From the NCBI RefSeq assembly GCF_018918325.1, contig NZ_JAHLQH010000017.1, positions 1-63,375 of the forward strand: 63,375 bases of DNA, written 5' to 3'. The position numbers and the translations under genes are program-made. Below are positions 37,485-46,672 of this stretch, in pieces; the stretch's first letter is position 1; each line of letters opens with the position of its first letter. This DNA comes from Clostridium sp. MSJ-8. GTDB lineage: Bacteria > Bacillota > Clostridia > Clostridiales > Clostridiaceae. A model generated the notes under the pieces. That model searched no databases. It was given only the letters and a program-made list of their open reading frames with translations, and was not told the origin of the DNA.

Positions 37485-37745
37485 ATGAAAATAATAAAGA
37501 AAGACGGTAGAATACAAGAATTTGATAAAAATAAAATAACAACTAGCATTAGTAATGCAGCAAGTGGATATTCATTAACAGAATCTGACTTAAAGATGGT
37601 TGTAGAAGATATAATAAAATTATTAAATAAAATTAGAAAAGATGAAACTCCAACATCAAGCTATGAGATAATAGGAGTTATTACAGACGTTTTAGTACAA
37701 GATGGATTTAAATTAGTATTAAAAGAATATATAGCACATGAATAA
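37485..37745 (+). CDS. Stand-alone ATP-cone domain protein
   Basis: An 86-residue protein that is almost only an ATP-cone: KKDGRIQEFDKNKITTSISNA at the start, the usual nucleotide-binding beta-hairpin and helix, then the helical part to VLKEYIAHE. ATP-cones normally form the allosteric N-terminus of ribonucleotide reductases (NrdA, NrdD) or part of NrdR; here no catalytic or zinc-finger part follows and the stop is clean. It could sense ATP/dATP levels and act on a partner. ATG at 37485 follows AGGTGG at 8 bp. A perfect hairpin terminator comes 50 bp after the stop. Confidence 0.8.
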   Translation: MKIIKKDGRIQEFDKNKITTSISNAASGYSLTESDLKMVVEDIIKLLNKIRKDETPTSSYEIIGVITDVLVQDGFKLVLKEYIAHE

Positions 37746-37794
37746 TATATTGAAATTAATTGTTTCTATAAATAGTATAAGAAACAATATACTG

Positions 37795-37841
37795 AAAAAT
37801 CTAATGTTATTTACATTATCAAATAACATTAGATTTTTTTA
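37795..37841 (+). terminator. Terminator of the ATP-cone gene
   Basis: A perfect 18-bp stem (37795-37812 with 37821-37838) and an 8-nt loop ACATTATC. Its arms match the middle arms (CCAATGTTATTT and AAATAACATTGG) of the nested palindromes at 17364/18053 and 54696/54967, so this is the compact form without an insert. Confidence 0.9.
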
Positions 37842-37933
37842 CTCTATTAGGAAATTATATTTTGTTTGTAGGTGTGAATAAGTATCTTAAACATAGTATT
37901 TATGTATTGATAAGGTCACTACCCATAGAGTAA
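37838..37933. repeat. ACTCTAT-type inverted repeat, copy 1
   Basis: TTTACTCTAT (from about 37838) and ATAGAGTAAA (about 37924-37933) are inverted ends of a 96-bp stretch without genes. A similar one lies at 49309-49415. Only the end sequence is shared clearly. Confidence 0.4.
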
Positions 37934-38088
37934 AGAAGAAAATAATGTCATGATAGAACACCAAGAATAATTTAAAACTTGTATATTTCTATTAAGAAAT
38001 ACTTAAAATTATATAAAATATCTTTATAGAAGAATTGTAGAATTGTATAATGAATATAAATATTTAGATAAAAGAAAGGAAAAGATTT

Positions 38089-38358
38089 ATGAATAACAAT
38101 ACACTTAAGACAATAGGTATAACGTCAATAATAATTGTGATATTAATGTTTATATTAAAATTATTCATCAAGGCTCTACCATATGTAATTATAGTTGGAG
38201 TAGTATTGTGGATTGTACTTAATATAATAGGTTTTATTAACAATAGAAAATCTAAGAAGAATAAAAATTCAAGTGATTATACAAATGATATAGATAGTGA
38301 ATATTCAGATGATGCTCCAGAAGTTATAGATGTTGATTATAAAGATGTAGACGAATAA
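38089..38358 (+). CDS. Small hypothetical membrane protein
   Basis: An 89-residue protein with two adjacent hydrophobic segments (IGITSIIIVILMFILKLFI and LPYVIIVGVVLWIVLNIIG) and a cytoplasmic tail that is first Lys/Asn-rich, then acidic (DDAPEVIDVDYKDVDE). I do not recognise it. GAAAGGAAAAG precedes the ATG. It lies 81 bp upstream of icd on the same strand, without a clear terminator between. Confidence 0.65.
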   Translation: MNNNTLKTIGITSIIIVILMFILKLFIKALPYVIIVGVVLWIVLNIIGFINNRKSKKNKNSSDYTNDIDSEYSDDAPEVIDVDYKDVDE

Positions 38359-38439
38359 TTTGATAATAATTATTATATATTGTATAATACAGCTATGTTA
38401 AAAATTAACTTACATATATAAGAAGGGGGACACTTTTAG

Positions 38440-39648
38440 ATGGAAAAAATTAAAATGACAACTCCATTAGTTGAAATGGACGGAGACGAGATGACAAGAG
38501 TTCTTTGGACTATGATAAAGGATGAATTACTTAATCCATTTATAGATTTAAAGACTGAGTACTATGATTTAGGGTTAAAGTATAGAAATGAGACTGATGA
38601 TAAAGTTACAGTTGATGCAGCAGAAGCAATTAAGAAATATGGGGTAGGTGTAAAGTGCGCAACTATAACACCAAATGCTGCTAGAATGACTGAATATAAC
38701 TTAAAAGAAATGTGGAAAAGTCCAAATGGAACTATAAGAGCATTGTTAGATGGAACAGTATTTAGAGCACCTATTATAGTTGACTCAATTAAACCATATG
38801 TTAAGAATTGGACTAAACCAATAACTATAGCTAGACATGCATATGGTGATATATATAGAGATGTTGAAATGAAGATACCAGGAAAAGGAAAGTGTGAATT
38901 AGTATTTACAGCTGAAGATGGAACAGAAACAAGAGAATTAGTTCACAACTATGATGGACCAGGTGTTGCACTTGGTATGCATAACTTAAATGGATCAATA
39001 GAGAGTTTCGCTAGAAGTTGTTTTAATTTTGCATTAGATACAAAACAAGATTTATGGTTTGCAACAAAAGATACTATATCTAAAAAATATGACCATACAT
39101 TCAAAGATATATTCCAAGAAGTGTTCGATAAAGACTATAAAGAAAAATTTGAAGAAGCAGGAATTGAATATTTCTATACATTAATAGATGATGTTGTTGC
39201 AAGAGTTGTAAAATCAAATGGTGGAATGATTTGGGCTTGTAAGAACTATGATGGTGATGTAATGAGTGATATGGTTGCAACAGCATTTGGTTCATTAGCA
39301 ATGATGACTTCAGTTTTAGTATCTCCTAAGGGTTACTATGAATATGAAGCAGCTCATGGAACTGTTCAAAGACATTATTATAAACATTTAAAAGGTGAAG
39401 AAACATCAACAAATTCAATAGCTACTATATTTGCATGGTCAGGCGCTCTTAGAAAGAGAGGAGAATTAGATGGCAATGCAGATCTTATGAAGTTTGCAGA
39501 TAACTTAGAAAAAGCTTCTTTAGATACTATTAATTCAGGAGTTATGACTAAAGACTTGGCAATGCTTACTGAATTAAAAGATGTTAAGACAGTTAATAGT
39601 TTTGATTTTATACTTGCTATAAGAAAAAACTTAGAAAAGTTATATTAA
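38440..39648 (+). CDS. icd: NADP-dependent isocitrate dehydrogenase (type II, eukaryotic-like)
   Basis: A 402-residue enzyme making 2-oxoglutarate from isocitrate, the source of glutamate carbon and [21 protein letters not shown] is the typical N-terminus of the homodimeric type II group, distinct from the E. coli type. [19 protein letters not shown] and [19 protein letters not shown] carry substrate contacts. [12 protein letters not shown] is the cofactor region, whose Arg-His pattern agrees with NADP. GAAGGGGGA precedes the ATG. No aconitase or citrate synthase is adjacent. Its 3' end runs into a repeat block. Confidence 0.95.
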   Translation: MEKIKMTTPLVEMDGDEMTRVLWTMIKDELLNPFIDLKTEYYDLGLKYRNETDDKVTVDAAEAIKKYGVGVKCATITPNAARMTEYNLKEMWKSPNGTIRALLDGTVFRAPIIVDSIKPYVKNWTKPITIARHAYGDIYRDVEMKIPGKGKCELVFTAEDGTETRELVHNYDGPGVALGMHNLNGSIESFARSCFNFALDTKQDLWFATKDTISKKYDHTFKDIFQEVFDKDYKEKFEEAGIEYFYTLIDDVVARVVKSNGGMIWACKNYDGDVMSDMVATAFGSLAMMTSVLVSPKGYYEYEAAHGTVQRHYYKHLKGEETSTNSIATIFAWSGALRKRGELDGNADLMKFADNLEKASLDTINSGVMTKDLAMLTELKDVKTVNSFDFILAIRKNLEKLY

Positions 39649-39663
39649 TATAAATAAATATGT

Positions 39664-39960
39664 AAAAAATCCAATGTTATTTGGTTTGATTAATATCAAA
39701 ATTATATGTTTAAGTAAATAATATAATATCATTAAGTATTTACTAATATAATAAAAAAGAGTAAAGATCCCTAAATACTATAAACTCGCTAAAGCTCAGA
39801 CAGTATAGTATTTTTAACGGGATCTTTACTTTTTTATTATAAGAAATACTAAATTTTATTATAGATAATTTACTTAAAGCAATAATTTGATATTAATTAA
39901 CTTAAAAGATAAGTAATCCAAAAAATATATTCAATAATTTTTTAAAGTAAGAATTACTGA
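39664..39960. repeat. Palindrome family copy 5 (type I) with linker
   Basis: Left arms: AATCCAATGTTATTTG (39669-39684) and GATTAATATCAAAATTATATG (from 39689). Core: outer stem GTAAAGATCCC (39761-39771) with GGGATCTTTAC (39819-39829), inner stem AAATACTATA (39773-39782) with TATAGTATTT (39804-39813), loop 39783-39803 reading AACTCGCTAAAGC then TCAGACAG. The right arm reaches about 39905 and is followed by the standard linker. It is a likely terminator for icd. The core is identical to copy 6 at 44431. Confidence 0.8.
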
Positions 39961-40018
39961 AGACTTAAGATACTTGGTATAAATATAGATATACTAAAAA
40001 TCATCATGACACATGAAT

Positions 40019-40171
40019 AATTAAAATAGAATTGATTTGATGGAACAAAGCTTTTTTGCTAGGGAAGAATTAGTAATGTTTATAATAAATAAAATACTGC
40101 AAGAAATTGAAGAACAGTATGAATAAAATTGAGCAAACGCTTTGTAAAATCAAAGTCATTCTATTTTAATT
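40019..40171. mobile_element. MITE-2, copy a (153 bp)
   Basis: Terminal inverted repeats of 33 bp with 27 matches: AATTAAAATAGAAT... (40019-40051) and ...ATTCTATTTTAATT (40139-40171). The interior has a 28-codon frame (40040-40126). The sequence is identical base for base to the copy at 51754-51906. It is followed at 40172-40205 by the right end of MITE-1, so it seems to have replaced the left part of a MITE-1. Confidence 0.78.
40040..40126 (+). CDS. 28-residue frame inside MITE-2, doubtful
   Basis: Begins MEQSFFAREELVMFI and ends EEQYE; mostly helical and acidic. It is preceded only by a weak GATTTGAT and no good ribosome binding site. It may be a relic of the start of a transposase or a chance frame. 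Both MITE-2 copies keep it unchanged, but since the copies are identical throughout this is no sign of selection. Confidence 0.25.
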   Translation: MEQSFFAREELVMFIINKILQEIEEQYE

Positions 40172-40298
40172 GGTTACTGAAACTAATGTTATTATATTTT
40201 AATTTATAAGAAGATATTTTGTTGTTATTTTGTTATAATATTAAATGATTAAGAGAAGAATAGTTAAAAATAAATTTTTTATCAAAAGGAAGATGACA

Positions 40299-43103
40299 AT
40301 GAATAATGATTATTTATTATTAATAGATGGTTCTAGTTTATTATCAACTCAGTATTATGGTAATTTACCTAGAGAAATAATGTTTGCAAAGACAACAGAA
40401 GATAGAGAAAAATTTTATGATAAGATAATGCAGACATCTGATGGAATTTATACTAATGCAATATATGGATTTATGAGGACATTTATTAAGATATTAAAGG
40501 AACAAAAGCCTAAATATATTGCTGTAGCATGGGATATAAGTAGAGATACATTTAGAAGAGAATTATATTCTGAGTATAAAGGAACAAGAGGGGAAACACC
40601 AGCACCTCTTAAAGAGCAATTTAAGTTATGTCAGGATATTCTTAAAGCTATGAATGTACCGCAATTTATGGATACTAGATATGAAGCTGATGATTTCTGT
40701 GGAACATTAGCGAAAAAGTTTGAAGAAGAGATACCAGTTAGAATATATACTAAAGATAACGATTATCTACAATTAGTATCAGATAATACTAGATTATGGC
40801 TTGCGTATACTACACAAGAGAAAGCAGATGAATTATTTAAGAAGTATAATATAGATAAGGATTCTACTAATGTACCTGATAAATCATTTGAATTAACACC
40901 TGAATTAGTTAAAAGGGAATTTGGAGTTAAACCATGTCAAATTGCTGATTTAAAGGGGTTAATAGGAGATAAGTCAGATAATATAAAAGGAGTAACAGGA
41001 GTTGGAGAGGCAAGTGCTGTTCCATTATTATGTGAATATGAAACTATAGAAAATTTATATAATAATATAAGAGATTTAGACAAAAAATCAGAAAAAGAAT
41101 TAAAGGAATATTGGAAAACTAAGCTATCAATAAAGAGATCTCCATTATCATATTTGTTAAAAGAAAGCGAAGAAGATTTAGTAGGAGAAAAATCTGCTAT
41201 TATATCTAAGAAGTTAGCAGTTATAAAAAGGGATATAGATTTAGGAGAACTAGAAATAGATGATTTAAAGGTAGATATAAATGAAAAAGTTGGTAATGAC
41301 GAATTTGAAAAACTACAAATAAAATCTATTAATTTAGATAATATTAATAATATAATTAATTCTCAAGAGGTAATTAAAGATGCCGATATCATAGAATTAA
41401 CAGAAGTGAGTAAACTAGAAGAGTTACAAGATATACTTAATAATATAGGAACTATTTCTTATTTTTCATATAAAACAGTAAATGATTCTGAATATTCTAA
41501 GATGGATTTAGATAGAATAATATTATATTCTGAAGAAAAAATATATAATATTAATTGGTTTAATATATATAATGAAGACAGCGAGAAATCATTAGATATA
41601 CTTAAGAATTTTATGGAGAATAGTTCAATAGATAAAGTTATTCATAATGCCAAGGCATTAATAAAGATATTATATAAGTATGGTATAGAGCTTAATAATC
41701 TTATTTTTGATACATCTATTGCAGGGTATATTATAGATTCTTCTAAGGGGGATTATACTCTTAGTAATTTAGTTAAGGAATATTTAGGTGAGACTATAGA
41801 TGATTCAGATAAGGAGTTAAAAGCAACTAAATATATTAAAGAATTATATGAAAATTTATATAAAAAGATAAAAGAAGATGGAATGGAAGACCTTCTATAT
41901 AACATTGAATTACCTCTTATATATGTTCTTGCATCCATGGAAGTTGAAGGCTTTAGAGTAGATAAGAAGATGCTTAGAGAATTAGAAACTAAGTTTAAAA
42001 AGGAAATAGAAGATACTCAGAGAGATATATATGAGTTAGCAGATGAAGAGTTTAACATTAATTCTCCTAAACAATTAGGAAAGATATTATTTGAAAAGCT
42101 AGATCTTCCAGTAATTAAAAAGACTAAGACAGGATATTCTACTAATGCAGAAGTATTAGAGAAGTTAGAAGGAAGTCATGAGATAATACCTAAAATAATG
42201 TATTATAGACAGATAACTAAGCTTAATTCCACTTATGTTGAAGGATTGCAGAATGTAATAGATGAAGATGGACATATACATTCAAACTTTAATCAAACTG
42301 TAACTACAACAGGAAGATTATCTAGTACAGAGCCTAACCTACAGAATATTCCTATAAAATATGAGATGGGTAGAGAAATAAGAAAGGTATTTATTCCAGA
42401 AGAAAAAGGAGATATGATATTATCGTGTGATTATTCTCAGATAGAACTTAGAGTTTTAGCGCATATGTCAGAAGATAAGAATATGATAGATTCCTTTAAT
42501 CATCATAGCGATATTCATAGAAAAACTGCTTCAGAAGTGTTTAATGTACCAGTTGAAGATGTAACTCCTCTTATGAGAAGTAGAGCAAAGGCTGTAAACT
42601 TTGGAATAATATATGGAATGAGTGACTTTTCATTAGGTAAAGATTTAAATATTCCTAGAAAAGAAGCAAAGGAATATATGGATATATACTTTAATAGATA
42701 TCCTAACATAAAAAAATATCTAGATGGTGTTATAGAATCTACAATAGAGAATGGATATATAACAACAATGTTTAATAGAAGAAGATTTATAAAAGAAATA
42801 GAATCCTCTAATAAAATAACTAAAGCATTAGGCGAGAGACTCGCTATGAATGCACCTATACAAGGAACTGCAGCAGATATTATTAAGATAGCTATGATAA
42901 AAGTTTATAATAGATTGAAAGAAGAAAAACTAAATAGTAAACTTATATTACAAGTTCATGATGAGCTTATACTTAATGTAAAATCATCAGAGAATGAGAG
43001 AGTAATGAAAATTGTTCAAGAGGAAATGGAAAATGCAGTTAAATTAAGTGTGCCGCTAGATGTGGATATTAATGAAGGTATGACATGGTATGAGGCAAAA
43101 TAG
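40299..43103 (+). CDS. polA: DNA polymerase I
   Basis: A 934-residue repair and Okazaki-fragment polymerase. The N-terminal 5'-3' exonuclease (about 1-320) has LLLIDGSSLL, YEADDFCGTL, TKDNDYLQLV and LKGLIGDKSDNIKGVTGVG. The middle 3'-5' exonuclease-like domain (about 360-550) lacks a clean DEDD set and looks inactive. The polymerase domain has DYSQIELRVLAHMSEDKN (motif A), RSRAKAVNFGIIYGMSDF (motif B) and LQVHDELIL (motif C). An N-terminal insert (about 20-45) is longer than in Bacillus PolA. ATG at 40299 follows AAGGAAG at 6 bp; ATG at 40293 is too close, and a longer frame upstream lacks a ribosome site. It is the first gene of polA-coaE-slt. Confidence 0.95.
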   Translation: MNNDYLLLIDGSSLLSTQYYGNLPREIMFAKTTEDREKFYDKIMQTSDGIYTNAIYGFMRTFIKILKEQKPKYIAVAWDISRDTFRRELYSEYKGTRGETPAPLKEQFKLCQDILKAMNVPQFMDTRYEADDFCGTLAKKFEEEIPVRIYTKDNDYLQLVSDNTRLWLAYTTQEKADELFKKYNIDKDSTNVPDKSFELTPELVKREFGVKPCQIADLKGLIGDKSDNIKGVTGVGEASAVPLLCEYETIENLYNNIRDLDKKSEKELKEYWKTKLSIKRSPLSYLLKESEEDLVGEKSAIISKKLAVIKRDIDLGELEIDDLKVDINEKVGNDEFEKLQIKSINLDNINNIINSQEVIKDADIIELTEVSKLEELQDILNNIGTISYFSYKTVNDSEYSKMDLDRIILYSEEKIYNINWFNIYNEDSEKSLDILKNFMENSSIDKVIHNAKALIKILYKYGIELNNLIFDTSIAGYIIDSSKGDYTLSNLVKEYLGETIDDSDKELKATKYIKELYENLYKKIKEDGMEDLLYNIELPLIYVLASMEVEGFRVDKKMLRELETKFKKEIEDTQRDIYELADEEFNINSPKQLGKILFEKLDLPVIKKTKTGYSTNAEVLEKLEGSHEIIPKIMYYRQITKLNSTYVEGLQNVIDEDGHIHSNFNQTVTTTGRLSSTEPNLQNIPIKYEMGREIRKVFIPEEKGDMILSCDYSQIELRVLAHMSEDKNMIDSFNHHSDIHRKTASEVFNVPVEDVTPLMRSRAKAVNFGIIYGMSDFSLGKDLNIPRKEAKEYMDIYFNRYPNIKKYLDGVIESTIENGYITTMFNRRRFIKEIESSNKITKALGERLAMNAPIQGTAADIIKIAMIKVYNRLKEEKLNSKLILQVHDELILNVKSSENERVMKIVQEEMENAVKLSVPLDVDINEGMTWYEAK

Positions 43104-43118
43104 AGGAAGTGATTAGGT

Positions 43119-43718
43119 ATGATAAAGATAGGACTTACAGGAGGGATAGGTTCAGGTAAAAGTGTAGTATCTAATATTTTATTAGCATCAAAAATAAAAG
43201 TAATAGATGCTGATATTGTATCTAGACAGGTATTAGAGATTTATCCTGAGATATTAGATAAGGTAAGAAGGGAATTTGGAGAAGGATATTTTGATTGGAG
43301 AGGAGAATTTAGAAGAAAAGAATTCGGTAATCATATATTTAGATTCCCAAAGTTGCGTATAAAATATGAAAATATAATAATTCCGTACATTAAAAAAGAG
43401 ATAAACGAAGCATTTGATAGATATGAGAAAAATGGAGAGAAAGTAGTAGTATTAGATGCACCTACTCTTATAGAAAATAAAATGCATGAAGAAATGGATT
43501 ATATTATACTAGTTTATGCAGATACTAATACTCAGATTCAACGTATTAAAGCAAGAGATAAGATATCTCAAGTAAATGCAATTAGTAGGATTAATTCTCA
43601 GATGTCTCTAGAAGAGAAAAAGAAATACGCTAATATAATAATTGATAATAATGGTAATATAGCAGATACAAAAGTTCAAGTAGAAGATATAGTAGATTTT
43701 ATTAAACATATTAAATAA
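43119..43718 (+). CDS. coaE: Dephospho-CoA kinase
   Basis: A 199-residue enzyme for the last step of coenzyme A synthesis, phosphorylating the 3' hydroxyl of dephospho-CoA. P-loop GGIGSGKS at residues 8-15; VIDADIVSRQV follows, then VVVLDAPTLIENKMH and the lid region with RIKARDKIS. It is 15 bp from polA and 11 bp from the next gene, the usual clostridial order. Confidence 0.94.
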   Translation: MIKIGLTGGIGSGKSVVSNILLASKIKVIDADIVSRQVLEIYPEILDKVRREFGEGYFDWRGEFRRKEFGNHIFRFPKLRIKYENIIIPYIKKEINEAFDRYEKNGEKVVVLDAPTLIENKMHEEMDYIILVYADTNTQIQRIKARDKISQVNAISRINSQMSLEEKKKYANIIIDNNGNIADTKVQVEDIVDFIKHIK

Positions 43719-43729
43719 AAGGAGATACA

Positions 43730-44278
43730 ATGAGAATTAAGAAAGGCATTATAATTGTAGGAATAGTACTAATAACATTATTCTTTGGTACAAAATATTA
43801 TCTAAAAGAATATTTATTCCCTTTTAAGCATGAAGAATATATTATGAAATATTCAAAGGAGTATAATTTAGACCCTCTTTTTGTTTTATCTGTTATAAAG
43901 GCTGAAAGTAAATTTAAGTCAGATGCGGTATCTAATAAGGATGCCAGAGGATTAATGCAGATAACTGAAGATACTGGTGAATGGATAGCAATTCAGATGG
44001 GATTAGATGATTATTCTACAGATAAGTTATATGAAGAAGAGTATAATATACGGATGGGATGTTGGTATCTTAATGATTTAGAAAATGAATTTTCTTCACA
44101 GAGTTTAGTTATAGCAGCATATAATGCAGGTAGAGGAACTGTTAATGGTTGGCTTAGTGATTCAAAATATTCAGAAGATGGTAAGACATTAACGTATATA
44201 CCTTATGAAGAAACTAAGAATTATGTAGATAAGGTAAATACTTATTATAAGATATATAAATTTTTATATAAAGGATAA
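43730..44278 (+). CDS. Lytic transglycosylase (SLT family)
   Basis: A 182-residue wall hydrolase with an N-terminal membrane or signal segment (IIIVGIVLITLFFGTKYYL) and a complete SLT domain: LDPLFVLSVIKAESKF with catalytic Glu59, DARGLMQITEDTGEWIA, NIRMGCWYL and VIAAYNAGRGTVNGW. It cleaves glycan strands to anhydro-muramic ends outside the membrane. AAAGGAGA precedes the ATG. It is the last gene of the polA unit; repeat DNA begins one base past the stop codon. Confidence 0.92.
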   Translation: MRIKKGIIIVGIVLITLFFGTKYYLKEYLFPFKHEEYIMKYSKEYNLDPLFVLSVIKAESKFKSDAVSNKDARGLMQITEDTGEWIAIQMGLDDYSTDKLYEEEYNIRMGCWYLNDLENEFSSQSLVIAAYNAGRGTVNGWLSDSKYSEDGKTLTYIPYEETKNYVDKVNTYYKIYKFLYKG

Positions 44279-44580
44279 TTAGTACTAATATTATATGTTT
44301 TCATAAATAGCATAATTTCATTAAGGATTTCTAAATATAAAAAATTAAGGTATTATTGTTAGATAACTTATATTTTACAATAATTAATATCAAAATTATA
44401 TGTTCTAAGTAAATAATATAATAAAAAAGAGTAAAGATCCCTAAATACTATAAACTCGCTAAAGCTCAGACAGTATAGTATTTTTAACGGGATCTTTACT
44501 TTTTTATTATAAGAAATACTTAAATTCTATTATAGATAATTTACTTAAATCAATAATTTGATATTAATTAAAGAAATAAA
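44279..44580. repeat. Palindrome family copy 6 (type I) inside a type II left arm
   Basis: 44279-44355 matches the left arm of type II copies (TTAGTACTAATATTATATG... to AAAAATTAAGGTA), but no type II core follows. Instead a type I copy begins at 44360: outer stem GTAAAGATCCC (44431-44441) with GGGATCTTTAC (44489-44499), inner stem at 44443-44452/44474-44483, loop 44453-44473 identical to copy 5. Its left arm lacks about 20 nt present at 17545 and 39730. The right arm decays after 44570. Confidence 0.75.
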
Positions 44581-44583
44581 TGA

Positions 44584-44634
44584 TTTTCCAATAAAGAAAT
44601 TCAAGAACTTTCTAAAGAAATACATAATCCTTAA
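44584..44634 (+). pseudogene. Possible transposase scrap
   Basis: Sixteen codons in one frame read FSNKEIQELSKEIHNP and then stop. FSNKEIQELSKN-like starts occur in helix-turn-helix regions of IS3-type transposases. Nothing before or after continues it. Very short, so chance cannot be ruled out. The rest of the gap to 44760 shows nothing recognisable except the ribosome binding site GGAGG. Confidence 0.2.
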
Positions 44635-44761
44635 GGGGATTGGATGAAGAATTAAGGCTCATAGCCTTAGTGCAAGTTGTTTGTTTTATGACTGGGAAAA
44701 TATATAAAATTTACATTTACCTATATATTATGATGGTGTAAAATAACTATGGAGGTAAAAA

Positions 44762-46672
44762 ATGATATTAAATAGAAAAAGTGTTATTAGTATAAAGCAA
44801 GAATTAATAAGTAAGATAATAGTTATTGCTATTTTAATTGTTGCAATATTATTTGGATATAAATTTGATATTGATGTAGTTATTATACTAAATATAATAT
44901 ATATGGTTTCTTCTGGTGTAGATCTTGTATGTTGTAGTTTTTCAAGAGAGAAGAGAAATAGTTTTGTAGAAAAGGTATATATTGTTGATACAGTATTTTT
45001 AATGAGTATAATAATTGAATTCTTACCTATTGTGGATAATAGCTATAATAGCATTGTGGTATTAAAAGGTGCAAATATGTTAAGTTATTATTTACTAGTA
45101 GTATCAATATTTATTTCTTTTTTAGAAAATGAAAGTCAAGATAAGCATGTGAGTATAATAATTCAAATAATAAGTTATATTACAGCATATGCTTTTAATG
45201 CATTATTGATAAAAATGGATTTCGCGGATATAGCAGTTATTATATCCTTAATGTTTGTAGTAATATTAAATATAAAAAAGAAAAATAGTGAATTTGATGA
45301 TAAGCTAATAAAAGATGGAAGACTAAATAACTCCTTATATTATGCTATTAATAGTTTAATATTATGTGTATTAATTAGTTCTATATTAATTGTAAATAAA
45401 TCTAGCAACATTATTATAAAAATAAGCAATTATTTGTTGTTTTTTAATATATTAGATTTATCTATGAAGTTATGTTTTATATTATTGAATGAGCGATATA
45501 ATGATGTGCTTTATAAAATAGATGAAACTGATTCGAGAATATTTAAGATGAACAAGAAAGTTAATAATGTAAAAAGACATATGAAATATTCTAAATCTAT
45601 TATAAAAAAAGAAGAAAGTATTATGGATTCCTTTGTAGAAAATATGCCAATGTCCATAATTACATATAATAAAAATACATTAAGGATTACTTTCGTTAAC
45701 AAAAGTATGCTTATGATGCTGGATGAAAATGACATAAAAAATATAGTTAATAAGAAATTAACTGCAATAATTTCAATAAAAGATTCTGATGATTATTCTA
45801 ATCTTGAAGGAGCTTATGGAGAAATAAATTATAATGACAAAAATATTTACATAGAAATAGGTGTATTTGCAATAAATGAAACTAATGAAAATATAACATT
45901 AATTATAAGAAATGTTACAGAAAAGGTTATGTCTGAAAAGCTAAAAGAAGATATGAAAGATAAGGAATTCAAGGAGAAACTTAAAAGAGATTTTTTATCT
46001 AATATATCTCATGATTTGAAAACTCCTATAAATGTTATATATTCAGCAGTACAATTAATGGATATATATAATAATGAAGAAGGAATAATGAATGTTAAAA
46101 AATATAATGAAATAGCAAGAAGTAATTGTTTATCGCTTATTAAATTTGCAGACAATTTAATAAATGAAGGTAATATTGCGAAAGATATAACTGTAGTAAA
46201 TAAGGAAATATGTGATATATGTAAACTCATTGAAAATATAGTGTTTTCATTATCTGACTATGCACATAGTAAAGATATAAAATTAGAATTTAAAAGCTAT
46301 AAAAAAGAAGTTTATTTAGAAGTAGATATAGAATTTATGGAGAGAATAATTACTAATTTAATATCTAATTCTATAAAGTTTATTAGAGGTAAAGGATTTA
46401 TAAATGTTGAGATAAAGGATAATGGAGATCAGGAACAGATAGTTATAGAAGATAATGGAATAGGAATGAGTGCGGAAACATTACAGACAGTTTTTGAGAG
46501 ATATGCTATGGGTGAAAATAATAAAAATAATAAAGATAAAGGCACGGGATTAGGACTATTTCTTGCAAAGAGAATGATAGATGCACAAGGTGGAACAATA
46601 GAAGCAAAAAGTATAGAAAATATGGGGACAAAGATGATTATAAATTTTGATAAGGTGAATAAAAATGATTAA
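44762..46672 (+). CDS. Membrane sensor histidine kinase (intact)
   Basis: A 636-residue kinase. The first 250 residues are about seven to eight hydrophobic segments with short loops. A coiled region and a PAS-like domain follow (about 290-385, FVNKSMLMMLDENDIKNIV). The HisKA domain is around 405-470 with phospho-acceptor His near 417 in SNISHDLKTPINVIYSAVQL. The HATPase domain is complete: N box NLISNSIKF, G1 EDNGIGM, F box FERYAMG, G2 GTGLGL. No response regulator is next to it; in clostridia such orphan kinases often feed Spo0A, which is inference here. It overlaps the next kinase by 8 bp. Confidence 0.88.
   Translation: MILNRKSVISIKQELISKIIVIAILIVAILFGYKFDIDVVIILNIIYMVSSGVDLVCCSFSREKRNSFVEKVYIVDTVFLMSIIIEFLPIVDNSYNSIVVLKGANMLSYYLLVVSIFISFLENESQDKHVSIIIQIISYITAYAFNALLIKMDFADIAVIISLMFVVILNIKKKNSEFDDKLIKDGRLNNSLYYAINSLILCVLISSILIVNKSSNIIIKISNYLLFFNILDLSMKLCFILLNERYNDVLYKIDETDSRIFKMNKKVNNVKRHMKYSKSIIKKEESIMDSFVENMPMSIITYNKNTLRITFVNKSMLMMLDENDIKNIVNKKLTAIISIKDSDDYSNLEGAYGEINYNDKNIYIEIGVFAINETNENITLIIRNVTEKVMSEKLKEDMKDKEFKEKLKRDFLSNISHDLKTPINVIYSAVQLMDIYNNEEGIMNVKKYNEIARSNCLSLIKFADNLINEGNIAKDITVVNKEICDICKLIENIVFSLSDYAHSKDIKLEFKSYKKEVYLEVDIEFMERIITNLISNSIKFIRGKGFINVEIKDNGDQEQIVIEDNGIGMSAETLQTVFERYAMGENNKNNKDKGTGLGLFLAKRMIDAQGGTIEAKSIENMGTKMIINFDKVNKND

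Larger units (their letters stand above)
37746..38088. other. Non-coding region with terminator and palindromes
   Basis: This 343-bp gap contains a hairpin at about 37761-37786 (TGTTTCTATA with TATAAGAAACA), the terminator at 37795-37841 and the ACTCTAT-type inverted repeat to 37933. From there to the ribosome binding site AGAAAGGAAAAG before 38089 I see only AT-rich sequence. Confidence 0.6.
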
